From Tridacna crocea (taxonomy: Eukaryota > Mollusca > Bivalvia > Cardiida > Cardiidae): DNA of 64,000 nucleotides. Within the stretch, counting starts at the first letter, position 1. The number at the start of each line of letters is the position of its first letter. Below the pieces are notes generated by a model. The model had not been told where the DNA came from, searched no databases, and saw nothing but the letters and a program-made list of their open reading frames with translations. The position numbers and the translations under genes are program-made. The DNA is taken from the NCBI GenBank assembly GCA_943736015.1, contig OX031056.1, positions 66,181,277-66,245,276 on the forward strand, written 5' to 3'. This document shows, in pieces, positions 33,135-44,665 of this stretch.

Positions 33135-33360
33135 TTAGCCTTTATCTTGCTGACAAACTTTAAATGTAACTTTAAAGCCGATGGTAAAACCAGAATGGTA
33201 TTATTTCAAAGTTATGGGGACTGGGGAAATATCTCTTTATCGGAGAATGTAGATAAAAAATCAGACTGCACTTTCCCTGCAGTCTGATCTTGATCTACAC
33301 TGTCCGCAAAAGGTCTGCGAGTCGGAGCCGTACGGTCCATGAGTTGCACTTAAGGATTAA
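33135..33360 (+). mobile_element. Family C TTAA MITE
   Basis: TTAGCCTTTATCTTGCTGAC start, hairpin AAATCAGACTGCACTTTCCC with mirrored arm, end CACTTAAGGATTAA. Confidence 0.78.
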
Positions 33361-33649
33361 ACGTTTTCTTGTAAGAGACTGAGAGACGGCTGGCTGTATC
33401 GCTGACACCAGTTTACGTAACGGCGATTTTATTGGTGTTTTATTGAAATCAATCCACGTTATCATCTCTCCATTAATTTTTTTTCCCGATGCCGACGCAG
33501 TTTAGCCATGCAGTAAGCCGGAATATGGCGATAATTCAACAAAACAATTTAAAATTGTAAAAAAAATCTGCTCCACTAATTTCCATTTTCCACATTAGTT
33601 ATTACATCATGAGAGTAATTGGAGTCTAAAATCCGTCCCTTTAGCAGCA

Positions 33650-34555
33650 GTTCTTGTTCCTGATGCTGCTTTCGGAGCTTCTGTTGTTATTGTTGTGGTT
33701 GATGTCGTTACTGCTGCTTCTGTCGCTTATTGTTGTTGTTGTTGCTGCTTCTGCTGTTATTTTTGTTGTTCTTGTCGTTACTGCTGCTGCTGCATATTGT
33801 TGATGTTGCTGCTGCTGCGACTGTCATTGTTGTACTTGCTTGTTGTTGTTTTTTTTATCTAGTTTTATTATAATTTGTTGTTGCTGCTGCTGTTGTTGTT
33901 GTCGTTGGTGTAAATATTGTCATTGATGCTATTTCTGTTGTCGTCGTCGTTGTTGTTGTCTTCATAATTAAAGGTCGTTGCCGTTCTTGCGGGTGCTGTT
34001 TTCGACGGCAATGTTGTTGGTGTCGTTATTCTTATTGTCGGCGTTGTTCTTGCCTCTATTGTTGTTGTCGAGATTGTTGTTGCTGCTGCTGTAGTCATCG
34101 TCACTGTTGTTATTGTCGGTGTTGTTGTTGTTTTTGTTGGTTTCGTTGAAGGTGTTGTCGCTGTTGTTTCTGTTGTTTTTTGTTTTTAGTTATTGTTGTT
34201 TTTTGTGCTGTTGATGTTATCGTTATTCTTGTTAGAAATGTTTTCATTGTCGTTATTACACTTGCTATTGCTATTTGCTATTTGTGCTGTTGTTGTCGTA
34301 ATTACTGGTTTTGGACGTTGTTGTTATTGTTGTGTTCCTGTTGTTGTTGTTGCTGTCGTTTTGTTATCATCGTAATGCTGTTGTTGCTGCTGCTGTTGTT
34401 GTCGTTTTCGTAACTATTTTTTGGTGTTGTTGCTGTTGCTGTTGCTACTTCTGTTGTTGATGTTGCGATTTGTTGTTGTTGTTGTTTATGCTGCTTTTGT
34501 TGTTGTAGTTGTTGTATTTATCGCTGTTGTTGCTGCTGCTGCTTTCTCGTTTTCA
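33650..34555 (+). repeat. TTG/CTG trinucleotide-rich tract
   Basis: About 900 bp of imperfect (TTG)n, (CTG)n and (GTC)n units on the plus strand (CAA/CAG on minus). Leu/Val- or Thr/Asn-rich frames here are simple-sequence artefacts. Confidence 0.95.
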
Positions 34556-35301
34556 TCATAAAAAGACTGAGTTTGAGCTGTATCTTTTGAAGCATACACA
34601 TGGAATTTTTCCTTTATTTGGTTTTTGCTTTGGAAAACAGAGAAATGCAGGGACTGTTTTTCTGGTGGATGATTTGGTAACGAAATTGTTAGAAAAACGG
34701 TGAATATTCAAATAAAACAACGATCATGTTTCATGTGTTATAAAACTGTGGGCTGCCTTTAAATGAGAATGCTCAGCTTAGAAATAATCACTCCGATTGA
34801 TTGGTTGCAGAACGTAATCCACACAATTGATTTGAAATACAATGGTTTAATCTAAATAGAGTGGATAATTTGGATACAAACGTTAATGGTAGCATTTATC
34901 TTTCCCCTGAAAATAATTATTGCTGTTTCTGTCAGGGAAAGTGTGCTAAATGATCTGTTTTAAATTTCTGAATTAAGTTTATCTCTAAACTTGAAATTAC
35001 GTTTGACAGAGCTGTAAATGTAAATGTTCATTCCTAATAGATTTTATGGGTGCCCCTTGTAATATTTATTTAATCGGAATCGACAGTCAACTTTTTTTTT
35101 TGTTTTTAGATGAACACCAATAACAAAGACCAATGGAATCATAGAAATATCCAAGGACTGTATCCACAAACTTTAGTGTTTAACCTCATTTGCTGGCCAA
35201 TCAAATGGCCCCATATTTTGAAAAAAACGTCCGTCTTATTTATTAAACCTGGCTCCCTGGACAATTAATTATTATGAGTTCGCCACTTAATCATTAAGTG
35301 T
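34556..35301. other. Unassigned spacer
   Basis: Nothing recognised. Confidence 0.5.
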
Positions 35302-35530
35302 TTAACCCTTTCCTAAACGACAAATTTTAGACTCTTCCAAACTGAAAGAGTTTGCAGACGACAATTTTAACTTTCATAACAATGGCAGAACATTACCCGA
35401 ACGGCAAGAAATCGCCGTGGGAAAAGGAGAAATTGCTCGTTACGAGCAATTTCTCCTTTTCCCACAGTGTTTTCAAAAGACTTGTACTGCAGACACGTAA
35501 AAACAAGGGCTTGTTTGGGAAACGGGTAAG
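35302..35530 (-). mobile_element. Family B body with GCTCGT-type centre
   Basis: TTAACCCTTTCCTAAACGAC to GGAAACGGGTAAG. The body is family B (GAGTTTGCAGACGACA) but the perfect core is GGAGAAATTGCTCGTTACGA and mirror: a family A-type centre on a family B frame. Confidence 0.85.
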
Positions 35531-35710
35531 GCGAAGAGCGAAGAGCAAAAGAACAATCAAACAAAAAAGAAATGCAGTTTTCTTTATACAAAAAATTGCT
35601 TACGATGATTGTACACTATCAAAATAAAATTTACATCAGCCACGTTCTGGCAAATGGGCGTTTGATGCATCTTCGTGATTTATGATACCAGATGAGCACC
35701 TTCGTGATTT

Positions 35711-35780
35711 TATTGATCAATATTTACGTGATGGCTCATCTGATACCAGATGAGCCATCACGTAAATATGGATCAATAAA
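35711..35780. repeat. Perfect-arm hairpin
   Basis: Arms of about 32 bp (ATATTTACGTGATGGCTCAT...) with a 4-base loop ATAC at 35,743-35,746. One arm has a partial extra copy just upstream (GATACCAGATGAGCACCTTC). Not matched elsewhere in the window. Confidence 0.8.
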
Positions 35781-35819
35781 GTGCATTACATGTAGTGGCT
35801 GACTAAACCATAGGGTAAA

Positions 35820-36020
35820 CAGGTCCCTTTTCTAGCAGTAAACTGACCAAGGCCAACAAGTTTCGAACCAGGTAGCCTGTGCTGCCAATTGCGTAGGCTT
35901 GCCTGGGTCAATAATTTTGCAAAGAGGTCTCCAGGATTGTATGGAAAAGTGTAATGGCCGCTGCGATATAAGTGAGATGACGTTAAAAATGGCGTTAAAC
36001 AAGATACAGTCAATCAACTA
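35820..36020 (+). mobile_element. Family D remnant and SINE tail
   Basis: 35,860-35,912 has CCAGGTAGCCTGTGCTGCC/AGGCTTGCCTGGGT, a worn family D hairpin. 35,957-36,020 has GCGATATAAGTGAGA and ATGGCGTTAAACAAGATACA, the 3' part of the second SINE type. Confidence 0.55.
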
Positions 36021-36069
36021 ACTGAACTTATGAATCTATGATACATGTATATAGGATCTGACACGAGTT

Positions 36070-37030
36070 GGTTGTTGACGGATAAAAAATTATTAAACGA
36101 GTCTACAAAAAATCCTTTTGAGCGAGCTTTTGGCAGGTTAACAGCATTTTTTGTGGACGAGTTTAATAAATGTTTACCTCAAAAACGAATGAGTGTCAGA
36201 TTCTTTTCACCACATAACTGTATAACAAGAATTATAGTCCAAAAATGTGTTAAACCAGAGGCATATATGTATAATGTGTAGTGAAATTTACATGAAGCCT
36301 GTGCACTTACTTTGACAGGTACAGTACGAACGAAAAAAGTTCCGAAGAAACTTGCATAATATTGATTTTTGTTTGAATCTAACAGTGATTAAATTAACAA
36401 CTTTTTCATGAAAAGAACTTTGACCGCTAATTTCCTTCGGAAACCTAGGTCAGTAATGTTTTAGAAATGAAGCGTATAATTTCAGAGTGTTGACCATCTT
36501 TGCAAGCCAAGGCTGACGATTCACTACGCTAGTCTACCGTTGGCGGATCGGTTTGATTTTTACATTCCCCCGATACGCTTTTTCATTGGATGCAGCCAGA
36601 TCTAACTGCAACGAATGAAATCGCTCATAGCATTTCATCTTTGATAAAAGTAGAACAAGGTCGCTACATTTCGAATAGAATGTAAACATGGAAACCCACG
36701 TTGATGTCTGCTTATCGGTTCATGTATATTCGTCATGTAAAACGATATTTCATTGGCTTTTAGAAATATGATGTAAAGGGGGGGGGGGTTTAATAACCAG
36801 CATCCAATAGAGGGTGCATCGCAGGAATCTCGAAATCGGGCTCAATCAGCCAAGGTAAGATCCACGTAGTGATCGTAACCTTGGCTCGCGAAGATGGGTT
36901 AAAACACATTTCACTGAAACACAGATGAGTGTTTGACCAAATGCAGCACTATTTTCTTATCTCACACGTACGTTATTCGTAATGGCTGTATTACATTGAA
37001 AACAAAGAGAATTATGTGATAATATGTGAT
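36070..37030. mobile_element. Family K repeat, copy 2, interrupted
   Basis: Reverse copy of 6020-6545 in two parts (36,070-36,493 and about 36,925-37,030), separated by the MITE below. Confidence 0.7.
36494..36897. mobile_element. 404-bp TIR MITE inside family K
   Basis: Ends CCATCTTTGCAAGCCAAGG and, from the right on minus, CCATCTTCGCGAGCCAAGG, followed on both by (T/G)ACGAT(T)CACTA. Includes an 11-G run (36,778-36,788) and a second AGCCAAGGTAAGATC hairpin beside the right end. Confidence 0.75.
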
Positions 37031-37153
37031 GATTTACTTGATATGATACTTCACAAAGAACAGGAAACCTAACATTAAAATTCTAAACTTAAAATCTTCT
37101 TGCAAATCACGTTACAAACCAAGATAGCAATTAACTTTGTTTGGCATGAATAA

Positions 37154-37370
37154 TTTAATCCTTAACGTTTATCCTTCTACTCGACTTGATGATCTTTTAT
37201 GGACAGCGTAGATCAAGATCAGACTGCACAGAACGTGCAGTCTGATCTTGATCTGCACTGTCCGATAAGGTAATATTTTTCCGCCAACAGAAATTACTGA
37301 AATAGCAGTCTTGACTTGTTAATGTCGGCTAGATAGTTTCATATGATTTATCGAGCAGATTAGAGGTTAA
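37154..37370 (-). mobile_element. Family C TTAA MITE
   Basis: Perfect hairpin GATCAAGATCAGACTGCACA with mirrored arm; right end CAGATTAGAGGTTAA. Left TTAA is at 37,154 or 37,162. Confidence 0.8.
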
Positions 37371-37580
37371 TCTTTATGCTGCTGAGTGCAACTCACTGAC
37401 CTTTTGCGGACAGTGTAGATCAAGATCAGACTGCACAGAACGTGCAGTCTGATCTTTGATCGACACTGTCCGATAAGAGGATATTTATCGTCCTAAAAAT
37501 TACCTTGATATAGCAACCTTTTCGGTTTTAGTATCAACTTAAAGGTATCGTTTGAGTTATTCGGCAGGATAAGGGGTTAA
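37367..37580 (-). mobile_element. Family C TTAA MITE, head-to-tail with the previous
   Basis: Shares the TTAA at 37,367-37,370 with its neighbour. CACTGACCTTTTGCGGACAG flank and full hairpin; ends GGCAGGATAAGGGGTTAA. Confidence 0.85.
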
Positions 37581-38016
37581 CATTAATTTGAAAGCATTTT
37601 CCCACGAAATTCTGCCTTGCCAAAAGAGGCAGCAATCCAATTAAAAGGCGTCTTCACAATTTGTTAGAAACTTGGGATTGCTGATCGTATAACATAATGA
37701 TAATATCAGATTTATTTGAACCTTCAGACACCCAAGAACAAGTTTCGGTGGTTTTTTGTCGACGATGCATGCAAATCAAGATCACGCTAGAAATAGCGTA
37801 TTGAATGATCTGGACATCCAGTAGCTCTATTTTTGTGAAAAGCTTGAAATTTCGATATCTGGATCTTTTCTAACGATTTGAAATGTCCATTTCTGACAAT
37901 CTGAGGGGTAAATTTTTCGCCGTGACGTACTCATACCAGTCTTTTGTTTCAGATTTTAAAGAAGGTTTCCATAGCATTTTATTGTGATTTTCCTCCTGCT
38001 AAAATCGTAGGTGGAG
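37581..38016. other. Unassigned spacer
   Basis: Nothing recognised. Confidence 0.45.
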
Positions 38017-38080
38017 GACGGTGTAGATGAAGATCAGGCTGTACAGAAAGGGCAGTCTGATCCAGGTCTATATCGTCCAC
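38017..38080. mobile_element. Family C hairpin remnant
   Basis: GACGGTGTAGATGAAGATCA and GGCAGTCTGATCCAGGTCTA arms only. Confidence 0.65.
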
Positions 38081-38298
38081 AACAACCACAAATTTCCTCA
38101 GTAGCAATAAGTGAGCTAAGCTTCCAGCGTTTCTTTTTTAGAATTTTAATTGATGAGTCGCAGGCTATTGGAGAACATGTTCAATTCAATTTCTTTCCGT
38201 TGGAGGGAAAACTTGGCCAAAATGGAAATGGAAAGGGAACTAGTAAACACATGTTTAGAGATGAGTCGCGCAGAACAGAAATGTTAGTGACATGCGTC

Positions 38299-38485
38299 TT
38301 AACCCTTTACTATACCATGCCTTTTGAAATCATTGTGAGAAAAGGAGAAAATGCTGGTGACTAGCATTTTCTTCTTTTTCCACCATTCCAACAACAAATT
38401 TCAATTTTTCAACAGCATTTATTTTGTCATCTGCAAATGCTTTCAATTTAGACCGGTCTAACATTTTGTCATTTGGTAGAGTTAA
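38299..38485 (+). mobile_element. Family B MITE, short
   Basis: TTAACCCTTTACTATACCAT to TTTGGTAGAGTTAA, 187 bp. Lacks about 30 bp of left body (TTTTGACG segment). Confidence 0.85.
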
Positions 38486-38499
38486 ATGACGAGCTCAAC

Positions 38500-38673
38500 T
38501 TAAAGGTGGGTATTTAGAATTTCCACATCTCACCAAATTAAAAAATACATATGTCACTGAAATTTATATGAAAAAACAATACATATCATCAGTAATTAAG
38601 AAAAATAATATTACAATGATTTTTTTTTTGTATTTCTTGTAAAATTTTGTCCCAAAATCTGAAGGGCCACCTT
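38500..38673 (+). mobile_element. Family I MITE, internally deleted
   Basis: TTAAAGGTGGGTATTTAG to CTGAAGGGCCACCTT; keeps both ends of the 529-bp element at 62.5 kb but lacks the middle 350 bp. Confidence 0.8.
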
Positions 38674-39141
38674 GAAGTCGGTATATGACTCAGTCAGGGA
38701 ATTTCAGCAAAAAAAAAAATTTAAGTTTTTAGTGAAACTTGGCCCAAGACCTCATCGACAGCTGCTCTCGCCCCACGAAATATCTGGATTCAGATTTGAA
38801 AAAGAATTCAAATTAACCTGGCGATCAATTACTAATAACTTACAGTTATGATTATGTACCTTTGGTCGTCCCAATTATCTGACGATTTAGGACCCATGGT
38901 TTTATTTTAACACTGGCTGATCATTTTTGTACAACTATTGCCAGGTTGCTATGGCCCAAAACATCTGGGAGAGTGTCGGTATTTTTGTGATTAAATGCTT
39001 AGAATCGAGTCCATGACACCCCCCTCCCCTCCCACCCTCTCTTCCTTACCCTCCACTTAGCAGGCAGACGCTCTTTACAGCTACAACTTCAAGGCTAAAC
39101 AGTATATACTGAACTATCAGACCCCTATTATGATGCAGAAT
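38674..39141. other. Unassigned spacer
   Basis: Contains a C-rich CCCCCCTCCCCTCCCACCCT tract at about 39,019-39,040. Nothing else. Confidence 0.45.
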
Positions 39142-39369
39142 AAAAATGCTTCCAAAATGACAAATTTGAAACTTGTCCAAATTCGAAATATCTGCAGATA
39201 ACCATTTCAAGATTGGTTCAGTTGAGCTAAAAATTTGTGATATCTTAGAAAACATTGTGGGGAAAGGAGAAAATGCTGGTTACCAGCATTTTCTCCTTTT
39301 CCCACAGTGTTTTCGAAAAAAATTCTGCTCAGGGTCGTTAAAACGTTGAATTGTGTGGTAAAGTGTTAA
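39142..39369 (-). mobile_element. Family B MITE
   Basis: Perfect core GGAGAAAATGCTGGTTACCA and mirror; right end TTGTGTGGTAAAGTGTTAA; left TTAA lost. Confidence 0.85.
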
Positions 39370-40814
39370 CAAAAATTCAAATGTTGCACATTTCTGGGCA
39401 TGACCGCATGCGCAAACAATAAAACTGACGGAAAAAAAGCCTTCAAGGTCACTCGAAGGTTATTTTCTAAATGAAATCATCTTATCTATTTTCTCAAACA
39501 AGTAAACAAATGTGTTAACAAACCATCCATCATGGATATATTTTTTCACAAAGTTTATTGAATAATGATTCCTCATTGTCCCTGGCGGCAACACTCAATT
39601 ACTGTAAACCCATTGTAAACTTTAAAGACCTAATACCTCACTAAAATGGATGAAAGTTTCAAGTTTCTAGTTTAAGAGACTTACAGCATGAAACGTGAAA
39701 AGACTGCTAAATAACATGTAAAATCAAAGCGCTGTAGGCGCCGTGACCATTATTTATCATTTCATTGTTTTCCCGCCAAAATAACGAGCATTATACAATA
39801 ATAATACAAGGAAATAAATAGGAATGAAGAAAGAAATTAAAAAGATATGAGGTGTCTGTAAAAAAGAAAAAGTGTTAAAAAGAAAGAGAACCAGTGAACG
39901 GCCAGACTCCGACCCAAAAAAGACCCTTAAAATAAAAGGATGGCATATTCAAATTATATTAAAACATTATTTTATACATACTTCCCTGCGCCCGCCCCTT
40001 TATCTTTCTAATACTAAATGAGTTGGTTTCTTTTTTAATCTAACTGTATAGAAAAGAATCTTCTAATACTAGTTAAATATTCCTTTTCATACAAGAGATG
40101 AGAAAAAAACAACAACAGACGAAATATACTGGATGGGACAAGACACGTCCTAAACCTGTGTACGTTCAGATAGCGAATATTTGCAGAGATAATACATGAA
40201 CTATCCATATTTTTCACATAAACATAAATTTAAACATTAGAATGATAAATGAAATATCCTAAAAGATTATAACGGTTGCAGCAGTTTATATGAATGATGA
40301 CGGCGATGAAAGCATTCAGAAGGCATGCATGTTCATCTTCGTTAAATCTCTCCAGCAAAAACCACTGATAAATTAGACTTGTTCGAGGTAAACGAAATAC
40401 AGATCTTCAGCAAATGATCAGAATTTGTGTTATATGCTAGAATCAAATTACGGATGACGTTGATCCACAACCAACTGTCCATAATGTGCTTTCTGCCTGA
40501 AAAACTGCTCGTATGGCTAATGACGGTAAGAGAAAGCTTTTACAGTAAAACAATAATAATGGTGCTTTTTAGGAGCGGTATTAAACAGTTAAAAACACTC
40601 ATCTATTCCGGTAGGAAAAGTTGTTATTTGCATTGTAAAGGTAAGCTGCAGCATTTATCATACCTGAATAGATCTCCCACCGGTGCAGCGAATGAAGACG
40701 TATGGTTATGTCTGGTTGCCATAGGAGCGTTATTAATGTTTTACTTAAATAATTGTTTGAAACATGCACACTGTACCAGTGACAGGGTCTGTGACCAATA
40801 ATTATAAATTGCAT
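39370..40814. other. Longest unassigned stretch
   Basis: No known repeat, hairpin or convincing exon in 1.4 kb. A 124-codon plus frame (40,427-40,801) has no recognised motif. Confidence 0.45.
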
Positions 40815-40995
40815 TCTGGGCTCTATTCACCAACATTTCACTTTAAAAGAAAATAATATGGTCTTATTCTCAAGAATTTTCAAAAGTTACACAACTTCTG
40901 ATTGGCTAGCCAATCAGAAGTTGCGTTACTTTCTATATCTAGATTTAGATCAAAATGGCATTAAAATTAGATGGTTGATATGGGCCCAGATGATT
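40815..40995. mobile_element. Family M hairpin MITE, copy 4
   Basis: Hairpin 40,883-40,932: AAAGTTACACAACTTCTGAT with mirrored arm across GGCTAGCC. Confidence 0.75.
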
Positions 40996-41928
40996 TTTTT
41001 CAAAACTAGCCATCTGATTGATTTAGGTATAACGTTTCAGCCGATTAAATAGCTATTCGTGGAACATAGACTAGAAAAGTATTTTAATAATTGGCGGGAA
41101 TGGCCAACTGACCAGTTTGTTTAGTCTGCTAGGTTGTGAAATATATAGTTCGTCTGGAGTGGATGCAGCTAAATCAGACTGCAGTGTATTGCTATGACTG
41201 TGTTATACCCGTAAGCCATCATGAATACAAGATTTTATTTGTAAATGTAGGCCTCTGGCCCATAATACAAAATTTCATTTACAATTAAAACAACATTGAA
41301 AGAGTTGCAAATTACATTTGAGCCATAATCTGTGAAAAGGAGGCTTCATGCATCTGCCTAAATTTTTTTAACCAGACCAGCCTGCGTAAATTAAGTCTGC
41401 TAAATGGTGTATACGTGGAATGAATTGCAATAGAAAAAACGATGCGTTGCTAAAAAAAGGGATGCTGCTCTTTCGAGAATATCATGACAATTAAAAGGAA
41501 AGTAGTATCCATTTTCATGATATTCAAAGCATGCACAGACACAACCAAGAGTATGTTATTTTCTACCGCAGTACATCTAGAATTTTTTCTAGAAAGACAT
41601 AAACGATCGATCTAAGATGAACGTGTTTTGTTCAAATCCCTACCTGCTGGGCGTTTAGACGAGAGATATCTGCAATTTACTATGTTCACGGGGGCAAAAA
41701 CGGAAAATACTGTTTATCACACATGAATATTTCATGAGAGCCTCAGAAAAAGGAATAAAAAAAACGAGCACGTCGTTTGTCATTGCTCAGTTTTATTCAG
41801 TTAGACAAGTCTATACCACTCGAAAATTACGTAATTACATTTTTGTTGTTGTTTAGTTCTGCGTACCTTTTTTTTTTTTGGAAACAAATCTGGGTTTGTC
41901 GCCGTTGTGCAGCATCATTCTTTTAGAC
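40996..41928. other. Mostly unassigned; family C and D fragments
   Basis: 41,150-41,195 has AAATCAGACTGCAGTG, a family C arm. 41,335-41,410 has GACCAGCCTGCGTAAATT, a family D arm. The remainder is unassigned. Confidence 0.45.
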
Positions 41929-42275
41929 CGTTGTCTGCACATGTCATATTCTTCGAAGATTCCGCCTGTCTTCTATGACGCATCACTAGCCCCGAAAGCG
42001 GACAAACTGTAATATTACGCTCTATAAAGTAGCAATGTAGAAAATAGCGTTTATCAATACGTTTCAGGAGAAATGAGACCTGCTTTAGCTCCAGATTTCT
42101 CTAAACTGCCGATCATAGCTGAGTGAATTGCACGAGGTAGCGTTTTATTGAGTAAATGTTTATTAAAGTTTGAAATTCAAGTAAAAATTGTCGCGTAGGA
42201 AAGTGGTTCGATTCTGTACCCAGGATGCACAAGTTAGATGGGTATTTATAGAATGTCATCTAGCGGGAGATAATG
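41929..42275 (+). mobile_element. Family G repeat, copy 3
   Basis: GTTGTCTGCACATGTCATAT to AATGTCATCTAGCGGGAGA. Confidence 0.8.
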
Positions 42276-42799
42276 TCTTTTAGACAATTTATTTATACCC
42301 GTGTTTGTCGGATGATATCTAGAGCTTTACATTTATTGCGTTCACTGTTCGTTGGACATTTACCACCGAGTTGAGCCTGGGGGGGGGGGGGGGGGGGGGG
42401 GCGGGAAATCGGTGGTTGAAAAGATTAACTGTTCAAAGACACTCTAGAAATGGCCAGCGCAAACTGTGATCGAGCGAGGTATATATATTTTCAAACGTAT
42501 TTGTTTTACATTGAGTGAGAAACAAGTCTTAACAACTTATACTATAATCTCTCGATTCTGCTTTCTGGGAACTACACCAGTACTCGGTAGAGCCGGTTGC
42601 TAATCCCATGCCTAGTATATCTGCAGTAATAACAGAGATATTGTAAAGTGTCGAAGTTGATGCAATGAGTACAACGCAGACGACGCTGCAACAACTCGTC
42701 ATTTTCTCCGGAAAAATAGCCGGTCTAAAACTCCAAGTTTTTATTGATTGGATTTCCAGCCGTTGAAGGAGATCGAGGTTATGCATTGGTGTTGAAATG
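42276..42799. other. Spacer with 23-G homopolymer
   Basis: A run of 23 G at 42,379-42,401, likely able to form G-quadruplex structure and likely length-uncertain in the assembly. The rest is unassigned. Confidence 0.6.
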
Positions 42800-43158
42800 T
42801 TGTCTACGCATGTCATATTCTTCGAAGATTCGACCTTTCTTATATGACACATCACTCTCTCCAATATTGGGGAGATTGTAGTAGTACGCGGTGTAAAGTA
42901 GAAATGGAGAAAATAGCTTTTGTCAATACGTTTGAGGAAAAATCTGGCCTTTTTCAGCTCCAGATTTCTCTAAAACTGCTGATCATAGCTGAATGAATCG
43001 CACCAGGTGGCGTTTTGATGAGTAAAAATTCATTTCAGTTTGAAGTTCAAAGTAACGGTTGTCACCTAGAAAAGTAGTCCGGTTCTGTACCCAGAATGCC
43101 TAAATTAGATAGATGTGTATATGTAGAATGCCATCTAGCGTGAGAAATTGTCAAGATG
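42800..43158 (+). mobile_element. Family G repeat, copy 4
   Basis: GTTGTCTACGCATGTCATAT to AATGCCATCTAGCGTGAGA. Lies 525 bp after copy 3 in the same orientation; more diverged in CTCTCTCCAATATTGGGG. Confidence 0.8.
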
Positions 43159-43191
43159 GTAAACGCTTACACATATTGTTATATTAGCAAT

Positions 43192-43415
43192 GAACGAAAC
43201 GACAAGAAATAAGATTGGTCCAAATTGACAGGATTTGCAGACGAAAAGTTAAATGTAACTGAAATAATTATTTTTGTTTTAAATGGGGAAGAAAAAATTG
43301 TTGGAAAAGGAAAAAAAAATGCTGGTGGCTAGTATTTTCTCCTTTTCCAACAATGTTTTAAAAAGGCTTCTTATACAGGGGTGTTAAAAGTCATGATTGT
43401 GTGGCAAAGAGTTAG
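43192..43415 (-). mobile_element. Family B MITE, diverged ends
   Basis: Left end lost; core AATGCTGGTGGCTAGTATTT flanked by TTGTTGGAAAAGG arms; right end GTGTGGCAAAGAGTTAG. Confidence 0.75.
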
Positions 43416-43689
43416 CTTTTTCGGAAATAATTTATTGCTAAACATAATTATGGCAGTGTGACATTATTAAAGATCAGGACGCAGATCTTCGCTGTCCCCA
43501 GTAGCCACTAAAGTCCAGGTTTACTCATTAGAGGTTTCAGCACAAAACGATGAATTAAATATATAACAATGTTGATGAATGAAAGACGGATTGGGGATGG
43601 CATAACCTTAATTACTCTTCTTTTAGGTCAGTTATTTAGGTATGGTTTAACTGTTTCTGCTCTGTAGGTGAAAACTAGGTCATTTGTTA

Positions 43690-43760
43690 ACAGCACAGAT
43701 CAAGATCAGACTGCTCAGAACGTTTTTTTCCCACAGCGTTTTCTACCCTTCACAAAACAA
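43690..43760. mobile_element. Chimera: family C half joined to family B half
   Basis: AGATCAAGATCAGACTGCTC (family C left arm up to its centre, AGAACGT) is followed without gap by TTTTCCCACAGCGTTTTCTA and CCCTTCACAAAACAAA (family B right core arm and body). Both hairpin centres meet at the junction. Confidence 0.75.
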
Positions 43761-43884
43761 AGGACTAGGTTCACTATGGGGCGAAAATGGCCCAACTTAA
43801 ATTTTCAGAAAAAATGTGTGCATTCAAGTCCTCAAGTAATGTAGTTAAAGAAAACAACAAATAAAATACATTCTAAATGACACT

Positions 43885-44359
43885 GTTACCATGGCAACCA
43901 TTTTATTATCCATATAGAAATGCAAAATAATTGAGTATTTTCCAATAAGAAAGTCTTTTTCAATCAAGTTGTTCGACAAACAATTTCCTATTTCACAAGG
44001 GTCAATTTATCAGTTGAGAGACAATGGTTACCATGGTAACGAGTAAGTAAATAAAAACATTCTTTTTTAACAAAATGTCCTTACTCTCGCTCATATATCT
44101 ACTCAATGATCAGCAAACGTTCAATAAAACATTTACTTTACAAAAATCCTTTCATGTGATAAAATTTTGAATTCCATTACCATAGTAACCATGAAGGAAA
44201 AGTGACTCAGAATTTCTGAAATCATAAATTTCTTGTATTTCATGTTTAATAATTACTACATTTATTTGATTTAAAGCATTTGTGCAAACTGGTCTTTTCC
44301 TTAAATAAACATGTAATTATTATGTATTCATCCTTATAGTAAATTATTGCCATGGAAAC
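43885..44359. promoter_or_regulatory. Cluster of four X-box-like palindromes
   Basis: GTTACCATGGCAAC (43,885), GTTACCATGGTAAC (44,027), ATTACCATAGTAAC (44,176) and ATTGCCATGGAAAC (44,346) fit the RFX X-box form GTNRCC-N-RGYAAC fully or nearly so, spaced 142-170 bp. Two further partial sites lie in repeat L. They may be regulatory or may be the conserved centre of a decayed 150-bp repeat. Confidence 0.5.
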
Positions 44360-44398
44360 CAAATACATGTACATGTAATTACAAAACTATGACTGGTA

Positions 44399-44610
44399 TT
44401 AACCTTTTCCAAAACAATTACTGGTTTTCACGACCCTGGGGTATAAGACATCTGAAAATGTTGTAGGAAAAAGGAGAAATCGCTTAAAATGAGCAATTTC
44501 TTCTCTTTCCACAATTTTTTTCTACCTTAGCCTCAATTTAACCAAAATGAAAATTTGCATCTGCAGATGCTTTCAATTCGGGACAGTCTAAAATTTGTTG
44601 CTTGGGTTAA
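44399..44610 (+). mobile_element. Family B MITE, mixed centre
   Basis: TTAACCTTTTCCAAAACAAT to TGCTTGGGTTAA; core GGAGAAATCGCTTAAAATGA resembles the GCTCGT type. Confidence 0.8.
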
Positions 44611-44665
44611 ATTGTTGCATCTACACCAAAACTTGCATATTTCCTTTTTTCACATCTTTTAAGAT

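Noticed and set aside
33868..34413. Thr/Asn-rich and Leu/Val-rich frames
   Set aside because: Products of the TTG/CTG simple sequence.
40427..40801. 124-codon plus ORF
   Set aside because: No recognised motif and no splice or homology support; length is within chance for AT-rich DNA plus repeats.
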